Program-made: the position numbers and the translations under genes
Shown: positions 36,148-45,372 of the stretch, one piece after another
Layout of the letters: each line of letters opens with the position of its first letter
Position numbering within the stretch: position 1 is the stretch's first letter
Notes under the pieces: generated by a model
Told to the model about the DNA's origin: nothing
Databases searched by the model: none
What the model saw: only the letters and a program-made list of their open reading frames with translations
NCBI GenBank assembly: GCA_021824175.1
Contig: JAKALP010000018.1
Coordinates: forward strand, 36,001 to 100,000
DNA length: 64,000 bases
Origin: Deltaproteobacteria bacterium
GTDB lineage: Bacteria > Desulfobacterota > Desulfobacteria > Desulfobacterales > Desulfosarcinaceae
Reading direction: 5' to 3'

Positions 36148-36756
36148 ATGGACTTAGATGCTTACGTAGCATGCCCGGAATGTGATTTGCTTCACCGCCG
36201 CCAAACTTTGCCGTCCGGCGGAGTGGCCAAGTGTACGCGCTGCGGCGCGGCGCTCTACCGCAGCCCGCGCAACAGCTTGGACCGCACCCTGGCCATGGCG
36301 GCCACGGGAGTTATTCTTCTGATCATCGCCAATTGCTATCCATTCTTATCCCTCAATGTGGAAGGCCAATTCCGGGAGACTATTTTGATAACGGGCATTG
36401 TAGAGCTTTACCGGCAAGGTATGCCTTTAGTGGCGACTTTGGTTTTGCTTTGCGGCATTGTCTTTCCATTCATCGAACTGGCGGGTTTGGTCTATCTTCT
36501 GCTGCCGTTGAAATTCGACCATCGCCCCTGGCGCATGTTGACCGTCTTTCTGGTGATCCGGGCGGTTGGGCCGTGGGGCATGACCGAAGTATATCTGCTG
36601 GGTATTTTGATCGCCATTATTAAACTCACCAGTATGGCGGACATCATTACCGGCGCGGCGTTTTATGCTTTCGCGCTGCTCAGTTTCGTTGTGGCGGCCG
36701 CGGCTGCCTCCCTGAACGCGGATTCCATATGGCAACGATTGACCGTGCGACAATAA
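36148..36756 (+). CDS. Paraquat-inducible protein A, first half-module
   Basis: This 202-aa membrane protein has an N-terminal zinc-ribbon (CPECDLLH...CTRCGAAL) and four helices. PqiA proteins consist of two such modules in one chain; here the second is a separate gene that overlaps or follows directly. In the family PqiA sits in the inner membrane and feeds the PqiB MCE tunnel for lipid transport between membranes. Conserved motif ANCYPFLSLNVEG is present. First gene of a four-gene operon. Confidence 0.87.
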   Translation: MDLDAYVACPECDLLHRRQTLPSGGVAKCTRCGAALYRSPRNSLDRTLAMAATGVILLIIANCYPFLSLNVEGQFRETILITGIVELYRQGMPLVATLVLLCGIVFPFIELAGLVYLLLPLKFDHRPWRMLTVFLVIRAVGPWGMTEVYLLGILIAIIKLTSMADIITGAAFYAFALLSFVVAAAAASLNADSIWQRLTVRQ

Positions 36757-36773
36757 GGACCTCCCATTCGCCG

Positions 36774-37391
36774 ATGACCGCCGCCCGTTATGGTCTGGTG
36801 GGGTGCCATGACTGCCGCCAGGTCTCCCGGCCGCGCCCGGACGGCGATCAGAACAAGCATGCCTGCCCGCGTTGCAGTGCATCCTTACACCCGCGTAAAC
36901 CCGCCTCCATCGCCAAAACCTGGGCACTGGTCTTGGCTGCGGCCATTCTTTATATTCCGGCCAATGTTCTGCCGGTGACCCGCACCACCCATCTGGGCAG
37001 CAGCCAGACCGACACCATCATGAGCGGTGTAATTTACTTCATCACTTCGGGCAGCTGGCATATCGCCTTGATTATCTTCGTGGCCAGCATCGTCATACCC
37101 GCCTTGAAACTGGTGGTGCTGTCGTTTCTGCTGATCTCCATCCATTGGCGGTGGCAATGGCGGCCCGAGGAGCGCACCCGGCTCTATCGCCTCATCGCGG
37201 CCATCGGCCGCTGGTCCATGGTGGATATCTTCGTGATGTCCATCATGGTGGGGCTGCTCAAGCTGGGTTTGATTGCCTCCATCGAGGCCCGTCAGGGAAT
37301 CTTCTTCTTTGGCGCGGTGGTCGTGCTCACTTTGTTGGCTACGGAAAGTTTTGATCCCCGCTTGATCTGGGATCGCATGGAGGATCGCTGA
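36774..37391 (+). CDS. Paraquat-inducible protein A, second half-module
   Basis: About 205 aa: zinc-ribbon CHDCRQV...CPRCSASLHPRKP, and then four helices with the family motif PANVLPVTRT and WSMVDIFVMSIMVGL. It mirrors the preceding gene and completes the two-module PqiA. ATG at 36774 is proposed; an earlier ATG at 36729 would overlap the first module and is equally possible. The stop overlaps the pqiB start by one base (TGATG). Confidence 0.85.
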   Translation: MTAARYGLVGCHDCRQVSRPRPDGDQNKHACPRCSASLHPRKPASIAKTWALVLAAAILYIPANVLPVTRTTHLGSSQTDTIMSGVIYFITSGSWHIALIIFVASIVIPALKLVVLSFLLISIHWRWQWRPEERTRLYRLIAAIGRWSMVDIFVMSIMVGLLKLGLIASIEARQGIFFFGAVVVLTLLATESFDPRLIWDRMEDR

Positions 37392-39079
37392 TGAGTGAAA
37401 ATGAGCAAGGTTCTTCCACCATCTACTATGATGTGCCCCAGGCCATCGTGCGCCGCGGATCACGCTTCGGTCTGATTTGGCTCATCCCGATTGTGGCTGC
37501 CCTGGTAGGAATTGGCCTGGCGGTCAAGGCGATAATACAGGCCGGCCCCACCATTACCATAACCTTCAAATCCGCCGAGGGCCTGGAGGCTGGCAAGACC
37601 CGCATCAAATACAAAGATGTGGAAATCGGCAAGGTGGAATCGATCCGCCTGAGCGAAGATTTGGCCCATGTCACCGTTATCGCCAAAATGGTCAAAGAGA
37701 CCGAAGACTATCTAACGGCCGACACCCGCTTTTGGGTGGTGCGGGCGCGGCTGGCGGCCGGCGAAGTGTCGGGCCTGGGGACGCTCTTTTCCGGGGCCTT
37801 TATCGCCATGGACCCCGGCCAGCCCGGCAAAACCAGTCGCGACTTTACCGGCCTGGAGCGACCGCCGGTGGTCAGCATGGACACCCCGGGCAGCTATTAC
37901 TACCTGCGGGCCGCGGACCTCGGTTCGCTGGAGATCGGCTCACCGGTTTACTACCGGCAGATCAAGGTGGGGCAGGTGGTGAGCTACGACATGACCGATG
38001 ACGGCTCGGCCGTCATTATCCGCATCTTCATTCAAGCTCCCGATGACCGCCGCGTGCGCGAAAACACCCGTTTCTGGGACGCCGGCGGTTTAAATGTCAC
38101 CGTGGACACCAAAGGCATCAATATCAATACCGGCTCACTGGTGGCGCTGCTCATCGGCGGAATCGCCTTTGAAACCCCCATGAACCTGGCGCCGGGCGAA
38201 GAAGCCAAGCCCGATCACACCTTCATTCTCTACAGCAACCGCGACCAAATCGAAGAACCGGTTTATACCAGCAAACTTTACTTCATCACTTATTTCGACG
38301 AGAGCGTGCGCGGTCTGGTGAAAGGAGCGCCGGTAGAATTCCGTGGCATCAAGATCGGCCAAGTGTTGGACGTGCGTCTGGAATTCGACCAACAGAAATT
38401 GGTATTCCGCACCCCCGTGCTGATGGCCATTGAACCCGAACGCATTACCAGCACCGGCGAAAGGCATTTGCAATCGGACCAACTCATCACCAAACTGATC
38501 AGCAAGGGGTTGTGCGCGCAACTGCGTACCGGCGTGCTGCTCACCGGCCAGTTGTACATCAGCCTGAGCATGCAGCATAAGGCCCCGCCCAAAGAAGTAA
38601 CATACGCCGGGCCTTATCCCATAATACCCGCCATTCCCGGCGCCACCGAGGAGATCACGACCGGCTTGGCCAATTTCATCAACCGACTGGAAAAACTGCC
38701 GGTGGAAGAGATCGGCGGGGATTTAAGTGTCAGCCTGAAGCAAATTAAAAAACTGGTGGATTCCGAGCAAACGGCGGCCGCCTTGACCGCCCTCGGTCAA
38801 ACCTTGACCCAACTGCAACAATTCAGTGCCACGCTGAATACCCAAACCGCTCCCCAGATGAGCGCCATCCTGGACCAGTTGCACCTGACCGTGGATCAGG
38901 CCCAAAAGACTTTAATCGCGGCCCAGAACATGACCGACAGCCGTGCGCCCCTGGCGTATGATCTGCAACAGATGATGCAGGAGCTGGCCAAAGCCGGCCG
39001 GGCCGTCTCGGTCCTGGCTGATTACCTCCAGCGCCATCCCGAAGCCCTGATTTACGGAAAAGGAGCTCCACCGCCATGA
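37391..39079 (+). CDS. PqiB-like MCE (MlaD-domain) intermembrane tunnel protein
   Basis: This 562-aa protein has one N-terminal membrane helix (~28-50) followed by three MCE/MlaD repeats (~52-145, ~165-270, ~290-410). Each repeat begins like GLEAGKTRIKYKDVEIGKV / GSPVYYRQIKVGQV / GAPVEFRGIKIGQV. A long helical C-terminus (~420-560) would form the hydrophobic needle described for PqiB. It carries lipids across the periplasm as a hexamer. Translationally coupled to PqiA upstream and PqiC downstream. Confidence 0.9.
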   Translation: MSENEQGSSTIYYDVPQAIVRRGSRFGLIWLIPIVAALVGIGLAVKAIIQAGPTITITFKSAEGLEAGKTRIKYKDVEIGKVESIRLSEDLAHVTVIAKMVKETEDYLTADTRFWVVRARLAAGEVSGLGTLFSGAFIAMDPGQPGKTSRDFTGLERPPVVSMDTPGSYYYLRAADLGSLEIGSPVYYRQIKVGQVVSYDMTDDGSAVIIRIFIQAPDDRRVRENTRFWDAGGLNVTVDTKGININTGSLVALLIGGIAFETPMNLAPGEEAKPDHTFILYSNRDQIEEPVYTSKLYFITYFDESVRGLVKGAPVEFRGIKIGQVLDVRLEFDQQKLVFRTPVLMAIEPERITSTGERHLQSDQLITKLISKGLCAQLRTGVLLTGQLYISLSMQHKAPPKEVTYAGPYPIIPAIPGATEEITTGLANFINRLEKLPVEEIGGDLSVSLKQIKKLVDSEQTAAALTALGQTLTQLQQFSATLNTQTAPQMSAILDQLHLTVDQAQKTLIAAQNMTDSRAPLAYDLQQMMQELAKAGRAVSVLADYLQRHPEALIYGKGAPPP

Positions 39080-39672
39080 TCAAGAACATTGCCCCTCGCT
39101 TGTGGATCGTATTGCTATTCACCGCCGGATGCATCGCTTGCAGCGCGACTTCGGCGCCGGTCTCTTTTTATTCCCTAAGTGCACTGTGTCCGCCCAACCG
39201 CCATTCTTCCCAGGCGACGGCCCCGTCCATCGGCGTCGGTCCCGTGATTCTTCCGGGCTATCTCAATCGGCCCCAGATGATCACCCGCACCGGAGCCAAC
39301 CAGATGCACATTGATGAATACCACCGCTGGGCCGGTGACCTGGAACAGGACATGGTCCGGGTGTTGACGGAGAACCTGATGGTCCTGCTGGGCCCGGACC
39401 GCATCGCGCCCATTCCCTGGCCCAGCGACTTCAACCCCGATATCACCGTGCGTCTGGAAGTATTTGCCTTTGAAGGCTCAACCGACGGTACCGTACATCT
39501 TCGGGCCTCGATCAGTATCGCGGATCGGCGCGCCGCGGGCGCCGCCCGCATGTGGACCGTGGATCTCACCCAACAAACCCCAAAGCACGGCTATGATGCC
39601 ATGGTGGCCGCCCAAAGTCAGTTGTTGGCTGATCTTAGCCGCCAGATTGCTGAAGCCATAACAGGCCGCTAA
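39076..39672 (+). CDS. PqiC/YmbA-like outer-membrane lipoprotein
   Basis: This 198-aa lipoprotein has LLFTAGC at residues 13-19 (lipidation most likely at Cys19), and then the YmbA/PqiC family core: SFYSLSA, GVGPVILPGYLNRPQMI, EYHRWAGDLEQDM. It would anchor the PqiB needle at the outer membrane. Its start overlaps the pqiB stop by 4 bp (ATGA). End of the operon; the 200 bp beyond holds no clear gene or terminator. Confidence 0.88.
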   Translation: MIKNIAPRLWIVLLFTAGCIACSATSAPVSFYSLSALCPPNRHSSQATAPSIGVGPVILPGYLNRPQMITRTGANQMHIDEYHRWAGDLEQDMVRVLTENLMVLLGPDRIAPIPWPSDFNPDITVRLEVFAFEGSTDGTVHLRASISIADRRAAGAARMWTVDLTQQTPKHGYDAMVAAQSQLLADLSRQIAEAITGR

Positions 39673-39873
39673 ATACCAATCATAACTTTACTTCCATTCC
39701 GCAAAATTCTTTTACACATTTACTCAGCCGTGAGCGTTTGTAGAATAGACGCCGGCAGAGGATAGCCGTGCAGGGGTGGACCGATGTCCGCCTGTTGTAG
39801 AAAATTGGATTCACGTATTTGCCAAAGCGGTGGGTGTGTATTTGCCCATCACCCTCCCCCACCCCCCGGTGAT

Positions 39874-42150
39874 TCAGACCAGCACCATCGTGCCTGAATC
39901 ACCGGGCTCCTTTTTCAAGGCCGATTTCACCGCAGTGGCAAGCCTTTCGATACTGTAGGGTTTGCGCACAAAACCATTCACGCCCAAGGCCATGATCTGC
40001 TTGACCCGGTCGGTTTCGGCGTAGCCGCTGGCGACGACCGCCCGCTGCCCCGGACGGATTTTAAGGATCTGCTGATAGGTTTCCAGGCCGTCCATGCCGG
40101 GGTCCATGATCATATCCAGAACGAGCAGATCCACTGGGTTTCGACGTACATAGCCAATGGCCTCTTCACCGCTGGCGACGGCCGCCACCTGATAACCGAG
40201 CTTGCCAAGCACCACGCACGCCACCTCGCGCTGCTCCAGGACATCATCGACTACCAGAATCTTTTCGGTGCCCATGTTGGCCTCAAAGACAAAGTCGCTG
40301 TTTTTGGCCTGCACCATTTGATGGGTGACGGGAAAGTAGAGATCAAAACTTGTACCCTTGCCCCGGATACTATGAAGATCAATGTAACCTTTGTGATCTT
40401 TGACCGCGCCGGAGACCACGCTCATTCCTAAGCCCGTGCCGCTGCGCCCCATCTTCTTCTTGGTGTAAAAGGGCTCAAAGAGATTGACCAGATCTTCGTC
40501 CGACAGGCCGATGCCATCATCTTCCACCCGCAAAACCGCATAATGGCCGGGGGCAATGGTTTGAAACCCCTTCAGCGGGTTTTGCACGTGACAACTGCGG
40601 GTTTGGACTTTTACTTTCCCGCTCTCCGCGATGGCCTCGGCCGCGTTGGACACCAGATTCATCAGCGCTTTGGACAGATGAACATCGGAGCCCAGGATAT
40701 TGGGCAGGTCCTCCGCCAGACTGATCTCAAAGTAGACTTGGGGATGATAGGCCATGATGCGCTCATGTTCCGGCGATTTCAGGTATTCGGCCACGATCTC
40801 GTTGAGATTAACGGCATTGCGCAGCTCCACGCCCCGACGGGCCAGGGTCAGCATATCCTGGACAATGGCGGCGGCCTTCTCCCCCGATTTCTTGACCAGC
40901 ATGACCCGCCGGCGCAGAGGGCTGTCCTCGGGCAACTCTTGCAGAAGCAAATCGGGATAGCCCACCAGGCCCCCCAAAATGTTGTTTAAATCGTGGGCCA
41001 CACCGCTAGCCAAGGTACCGATTGCCTCCATCTTCTGGGCCTGCTCCAGTTGTAACTGAAGCTTTTTACGTTCAGCAATGTTGCGGGCAAAAGCGCACAA
41101 ATACTGCTGGTCCTGAAACTGGAGAATATTGGCATAGACTTCCACGGGAAATAACTTGCCATCGCTTCTGAGGTGAGAAGATTCGAAAGCGACGGTTTTG
41201 CGCGCACAAGCGTTTTGCCAAATCTCATGCCATCGCTCCTGGCCGAAACTGGGATCGATGTCGGAGAAGCTCATGGCAAGCAATTTCTCCCGACTTACTC
41301 CCAACGCATCGCAGGCCGCGTGGTTGGCGTTGACGATGCGGCTTTGGACGTCCATCCAGTAAGCGGCATCGGCCATGTGATCCACCGAGAACTGGGTGAA
41401 GTAAAGTTTTTCATCCCGGGCCTGGATTTCGGCCAGCATGGTGTTGAATCCATCGATGAGCATGCCGATATCGTCGTGACCAGCGGGTTGCACCCGCAAA
41501 GTGTAATCTTTCTGCTCGGAGACCTGGTTCATGGTGTGGGTTAAGGTAGTAATCGGCCCCGAAATGGTGCGCTGGGCCATGGAGGAGATCGCCAGGGCCA
41601 ACAAAAAGGAGAAAATCAGGACGATCAACCCTATCAGGGCAATCAGCAAAGCGCGATGGTAGAGTTCCTTCAGATCCGATGATAGCTCCACGCTGCCGAT
41701 CACTTTATGGTCCAATTCAATTTCAGCCCGCACATGCAATTGTCCGCCCGCGAACCGATATTTGAACACTTGCCCCGTGCCGTTTCCGGCGGGCTTTTCA
41801 TCGGCGATATCGTCCATCGCCCCCGTCTTGGGTTTGCGTGGGTCCCGCTGGTATTCCGCAAAAAGAGTCTTATCGGCCTTGTAAATCGTGGCCGAAACGA
41901 TTTGGGGTTCGGCGCTGAGGGCTTTTAGGGTTTCTTTGGCCGCCTCTGGATCTTCAAAAGCCAGGGCCGCCACGCAGTTGGTGCCCACCACGCGGGCCAG
42001 CGAAGCAATCCGTTCCTGAGTAGAGGAACTGGTGGCAAAAAGCGCGCCGATGAAGAAGATGCTCAAGGTAAAGAGCAGGGCCGCCACGCTGCTGAGCATG
42101 CTGATGAAGACCAACTTCTTCTTGATCGATAGATCACGGAAACGTCTCAC
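39874..42150 (-). CDS. Hybrid sensor histidine kinase (HAMP-PAS-HisKA-HATPase-receiver)
   Basis: This 758-aa kinase has two helices (~10-38 and ~170-195) bounding a ~130-aa periplasmic domain. HAMP, PAS (QFSVDHMADAAYWMDVQSRI), an H-box (GVAHDLNNILGGLVGY), N/G boxes (EDDGIGLS, FEPFYT, GTGLGM) and a C-terminal receiver with an intact Asp (VLDMIMDPGMDG) follow. GTG at 42150 is chosen because the preceding YfiR gene ends 10 bp before it. It likely senses an envelope signal relayed by the YfiR/TonB-receptor neighbours; its output partner is not visible. Confidence 0.9.
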   Translation of the reverse strand: MRRFRDLSIKKKLVFISMLSSVAALLFTLSIFFIGALFATSSSTQERIASLARVVGTNCVAALAFEDPEAAKETLKALSAEPQIVSATIYKADKTLFAEYQRDPRKPKTGAMDDIADEKPAGNGTGQVFKYRFAGGQLHVRAEIELDHKVIGSVELSSDLKELYHRALLIALIGLIVLIFSFLLALAISSMAQRTISGPITTLTHTMNQVSEQKDYTLRVQPAGHDDIGMLIDGFNTMLAEIQARDEKLYFTQFSVDHMADAAYWMDVQSRIVNANHAACDALGVSREKLLAMSFSDIDPSFGQERWHEIWQNACARKTVAFESSHLRSDGKLFPVEVYANILQFQDQQYLCAFARNIAERKKLQLQLEQAQKMEAIGTLASGVAHDLNNILGGLVGYPDLLLQELPEDSPLRRRVMLVKKSGEKAAAIVQDMLTLARRGVELRNAVNLNEIVAEYLKSPEHERIMAYHPQVYFEISLAEDLPNILGSDVHLSKALMNLVSNAAEAIAESGKVKVQTRSCHVQNPLKGFQTIAPGHYAVLRVEDDGIGLSDEDLVNLFEPFYTKKKMGRSGTGLGMSVVSGAVKDHKGYIDLHSIRGKGTSFDLYFPVTHQMVQAKNSDFVFEANMGTEKILVVDDVLEQREVACVVLGKLGYQVAAVASGEEAIGYVRRNPVDLLVLDMIMDPGMDGLETYQQILKIRPGQRAVVASGYAETDRVKQIMALGVNGFVRKPYSIERLATAVKSALKKEPGDSGTMVLV

Positions 42151-42160
42151 GGGGACCTTT

Positions 42161-42712
42161 TTACTCCTTTGATTCCACAATGCGCGCCAGTTTGAGCAGT
42201 TGCGAACTAATTTTGAGACCAGCCTGGTCCGCGGCGGCCGGATTAATCTCAAAGCGAATTTTATTATCCGCGGTATACAAATTGATCATAACGCCGGCTT
42301 CGGCGAATCCCGGTGTATCCCCCACCGTCAAGACCGGCTGATCTTTCAACTTTTTCAAGATACGCGGCAAATCGGTTTTAGCCGAAGCGCTGATGAAGAT
42401 CACCTGACAGTTCTTGAGTCCCTCCAGGGTGGCGGAACGCTCGATGGCCAGGCGTTTTTCTTTGACGCTCTTGCCGGCGATCGCCTCGATCTCTTCCCTG
42501 AAAGGATCATCTCCCAGAATGCCAATGATGAAGAAATCGGAATCATTGCAGGCGTTACAGGCCGGCCAGTCGACGAACTTGGCGAAGTTATATAAAAACG
42601 CCGCTTTGATCTGATATTCGCCGACTTGCTGCTGGGCAAGGGCGGGCACCAATAGACACCCCACCACCGGCAGTAGAAGTAATATTATCTTAATGCGCTT
42701 GACCGTCAGCAT
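42161..42712 (-). CDS. YfiR-family (DUF4154) periplasmic protein
   Basis: This 183-aa protein has a signal peptide (MLTVKRIKIILLLLPVVGC...ALAQ) and the YfiR core (YQIKAAFLYNFAKFVDWP, LGDDPF, IFISAS, VLTVGDTPGFAE, VMINLY, FEINP). In Pseudomonas YfiR restrains the membrane cyclase YfiN. In other phyla YfiR-like proteins are encoded next to TonB receptors and hybrid kinases, as here, and are taken to modulate the kinase. A Cys pair (CNAC) could be redox-active. Confidence 0.88.
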   Translation of the reverse strand: MLTVKRIKIILLLLPVVGCLLVPALAQQQVGEYQIKAAFLYNFAKFVDWPACNACNDSDFFIIGILGDDPFREEIEAIAGKSVKEKRLAIERSATLEGLKNCQVIFISASAKTDLPRILKKLKDQPVLTVGDTPGFAEAGVMINLYTADNKIRFEINPAAADQAGLKISSQLLKLARIVESKE

Positions 42713-42744
42713 GCCCCATATCCATCATTCATGGACGCAATGAT

Positions 42745-44790
42745 TCAAAACCGCCATACCGCCTTGACATAGACGCTGCGCTGCACTTCGGTGGGCGCAA
42801 AATCAATAATCTCGGATGAAAATTCCGGATGGCTCGGACTCAACAGATTCTGTCCCACCAGCGAAAACTCCCAGTGAGGCGTCGGCCGCCATCCCAGGCG
42901 CGCATCCATGGTGATGTAACTCCTAATATCCTGAGCCGGCAGCTCGTCCACATACCGGCCCCAAAGATCCAGCTCCCAGCCCGTGGCGATATCCATCATC
43001 GATCGCAGTGAAAACTGATGATGCGGGCTCTCATCCTCGGCGGCCACGGAGGTAAAATCGTTACTGCCGTCAAGGGTCTCCAAACTCATTTCCAGGTAAG
43101 TGTATGCCCCGATCAGGCGCCACCAATTTAGCGGACGATACTCCACGGCCAATTCAGCCCCGGAAGTATGGCCTTTCATGTTGTTGGCCACCACAAAGGG
43201 CAAGACCTGATAAGGGGGCGAACCCCAAAGATAAGGCGCTCCCATTTCCACGGTGCGCAAATGATCATATTGGTTGTAAAAGAGCGCCAGGTCCATGTAG
43301 ATGGTCTCTACCGGATGGTAGCGGTAACCCACTTCATAAGCGGTCAGATCTTCCGAACCATAATCTTCGTCGCCCTGGAAAGTGATCATCGTATTGTTGG
43401 GCGAGCCGGGAATGATGCGCTGGACCAGAAAGGTATCGTGCTCGGCCTGGGAGGGGGTTCTGACCGCTTTTGATACCGCTGACCAGAAGGTGTGCTGCTG
43501 GTGGGGTGTCCAGAGCAGACGCGCGTTGGGTTGGGTCTCCCAGCCGGTGTAGTCGTTCTTTTCGAACTTGCTGCCCAGGAGCAATGAGAGCTTGTCGGGC
43601 AGCAACGCGATGTCATCCTGGGCGAAGAAGCTGAACAATTGATCTTTGCGGTCATCCTGGCTGAAAGAGACAATGTCGCTGTCATCGAGCTGGGCATGCA
43701 CCAGCCGGTAACCCCAGCCCCACATCACTTCCTGGCGCCGCCCCAGACCGAAGCGGTGCTGGAAATCCAGATCATAGCTGTCCCGAGTTTCGTTCAGTAA
43801 TGGGAAGAAGCGTTCGGTGCGGTCAAAATAGGCTTGTAAAATAAAATCGGAGCTGGTTGAGAAAGTTCGCTGCCAGCGCCCCAGTAGATTCCCGCCGCTC
43901 TGGTCATACTCTTCGGTATAAGTGGTGCTGTAGGGCGGATCAAAAGAGGCAAAAGTCTTAGTCCCTCCTGAAGCACCCTTGAAATAATCGCCTTGAACCG
44001 TTACGGCGTTGCCGCTGGTGGGATTCCAGTCGATGCGGCCGCCGCCCCGGCCGGCGTACCATTGATCATGGGCCTCACCGCCATCAGCGGCCACACCGCC
44101 GTCCCGATCAAAATATTTACCATAGGCCCGATAATAGGCCGAATCGCCCATTTTGCCGCCATAACGCAGGCCAGAGGAGAAACGCTCTTCGGTGCCCACG
44201 CCCACGGCCGCCAATCCTCCTTGAGTCTCGGCAGCGCCCTTGGTGATGATATTGATCACGCCGTTGACGGCATTGGCGCCCCACAGGCTGGCGCCAGGGC
44301 CACGGATCACCTCGATGCGGGCAATATCCTCCATCAGGGTATCCTGCATGTCCCAATAAACGCCAGAATAGAGCTGGCTGTAGACCGTCCGACCATCCAT
44401 GAGCACCAGCAGCTTGTTGGCGATATAGCCGTTAAAGCCGCGCGCCGAAATGGCCCATTTGTTGGCATCGATGCGGGCCACTTCAAGTCCTGGCACCATA
44501 CGCAACGCCTCGGGAATGGAGGTCACGCCCGAGCGGCGGATATCTTCGGCCGTGATGACATACACGGCCGCGGCCGTCTCAGTGACCCGCTGGGCTTTAC
44601 GCGCCACAGTGGAAGTGACCTCAACGGTCATGAGATCCTCGATGCTCATTTCGGTGAGATCTTTGGCAAAGGCTGTGCCTGTGCCGGCCGCGGAGAGGTG
44701 CGGCAGCAGCGCCATGAACAGGACCAACGCCTGGCTCAGTGGTTTACGCCAGCGTGGCCGGCCGCGGTTGTTCGTTTGTATGGTCACCAT
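42745..44790 (-). CDS. TonB-dependent outer-membrane receptor
   Basis: This 681-aa protein has a signal peptide (to ~residue 45), a plug domain (MSIEDLMTVEVTSTVARKAQ at ~50, VLMDGRTVYSQLYSG, VIRGPGASLWGANAVNGVIN) and a 22-strand barrel ending VKAVWRF with the terminal Phe. ATG at 44790 has a GGGAG site; the longer frame is unlikely. The first plug segment matches the FecA/colicin-type style but no TonB-box is obvious. Probably a siderophore or other ligand receptor feeding the YfiR/kinase module. Confidence 0.9.
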   Translation of the reverse strand: MVTIQTNNRGRPRWRKPLSQALVLFMALLPHLSAAGTGTAFAKDLTEMSIEDLMTVEVTSTVARKAQRVTETAAAVYVITAEDIRRSGVTSIPEALRMVPGLEVARIDANKWAISARGFNGYIANKLLVLMDGRTVYSQLYSGVYWDMQDTLMEDIARIEVIRGPGASLWGANAVNGVINIITKGAAETQGGLAAVGVGTEERFSSGLRYGGKMGDSAYYRAYGKYFDRDGGVAADGGEAHDQWYAGRGGGRIDWNPTSGNAVTVQGDYFKGASGGTKTFASFDPPYSTTYTEEYDQSGGNLLGRWQRTFSTSSDFILQAYFDRTERFFPLLNETRDSYDLDFQHRFGLGRRQEVMWGWGYRLVHAQLDDSDIVSFSQDDRKDQLFSFFAQDDIALLPDKLSLLLGSKFEKNDYTGWETQPNARLLWTPHQQHTFWSAVSKAVRTPSQAEHDTFLVQRIIPGSPNNTMITFQGDEDYGSEDLTAYEVGYRYHPVETIYMDLALFYNQYDHLRTVEMGAPYLWGSPPYQVLPFVVANNMKGHTSGAELAVEYRPLNWWRLIGAYTYLEMSLETLDGSNDFTSVAAEDESPHHQFSLRSMMDIATGWELDLWGRYVDELPAQDIRSYITMDARLGWRPTPHWEFSLVGQNLLSPSHPEFSSEIIDFAPTEVQRSVYVKAVWRF

Positions 44791-45090
44791 GAATTCACTC
44801 CCATCCAATAATCTGGCCCTGACCATTGATGCAAAACATCTGATGAGTGTTTGATCGCCCTTCATCGAAAATTTAAGCGACCGCTTGCGAAGCCTTCTGA
44901 TGCTCTGCAAGCCTCATACCAGGACCAAATGCACCTACCTCATCAATCCTCTGGTAGCATCTCTGTTTTCGGCTTTATATTGGATGGACATGAGCGAAAT
45001 CTGGCTGGAAGCAGTCTTTGATGTGAAAGCCCATCCTCACGCGGGATGGAGAATCTTCTGACCTGAGATAGCTCGGAGAAGGGCAAAATC

Positions 45091-45258
45091 CTAGGGCGTG
45101 GTACTGTTGCGGGGGTCGTGGCACTCATGCTGAACCGCACAGCCGCTGCATCCGCAGCCGCATGCCGGCTCAGTGCGCTTGAATAGACGCAAATAGAGGT
45201 TTCGCAGCAAAAAAAACGCTGCCAATGCCACGATGATGATGACGATGGCTGTCTGCAT
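45091..45258 (-). CDS. FeoB-associated Cys-rich membrane protein
   Basis: This 55-aa protein has one helix (TAIVIIIVALAAFFLLRNLY) and then a basic segment and a Cys-rich tail (CGCGCSGCAVQHEC). This composition defines the FeoB-associated small proteins, and it lies 114 bp after feoB. It probably helps ferrous-iron transport. ATG at 45258 has GAGGAG upstream. Confidence 0.85.
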   Translation of the reverse strand: MQTAIVIIIVALAAFFLLRNLYLRLFKRTEPACGCGCSGCAVQHECHDPRNSTTP

Positions 45259-45372
45259 AGGCAACTCCTCTGGGGCCTGTATTCTCAAATTTGAAAGATG
45301 GATGGCGTTGACATCACGGAATTCAGCTTATCGTCAACCTTCCCCCGTCAACCTATTGCCTTTCCGCTTTCC

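Noticed and set aside
45031..45049. Terminator after the FeoB-associated gene
   Set aside because: A 6-bp stem (CCATCC/GGATGG) exists, but the downstream T tract is weak, so it was not listed.
44791..45090. Cobalamin or other riboswitch before the TonB receptor
   Set aside because: I looked for conserved aptamer motifs and found none; only short hairpins are present.
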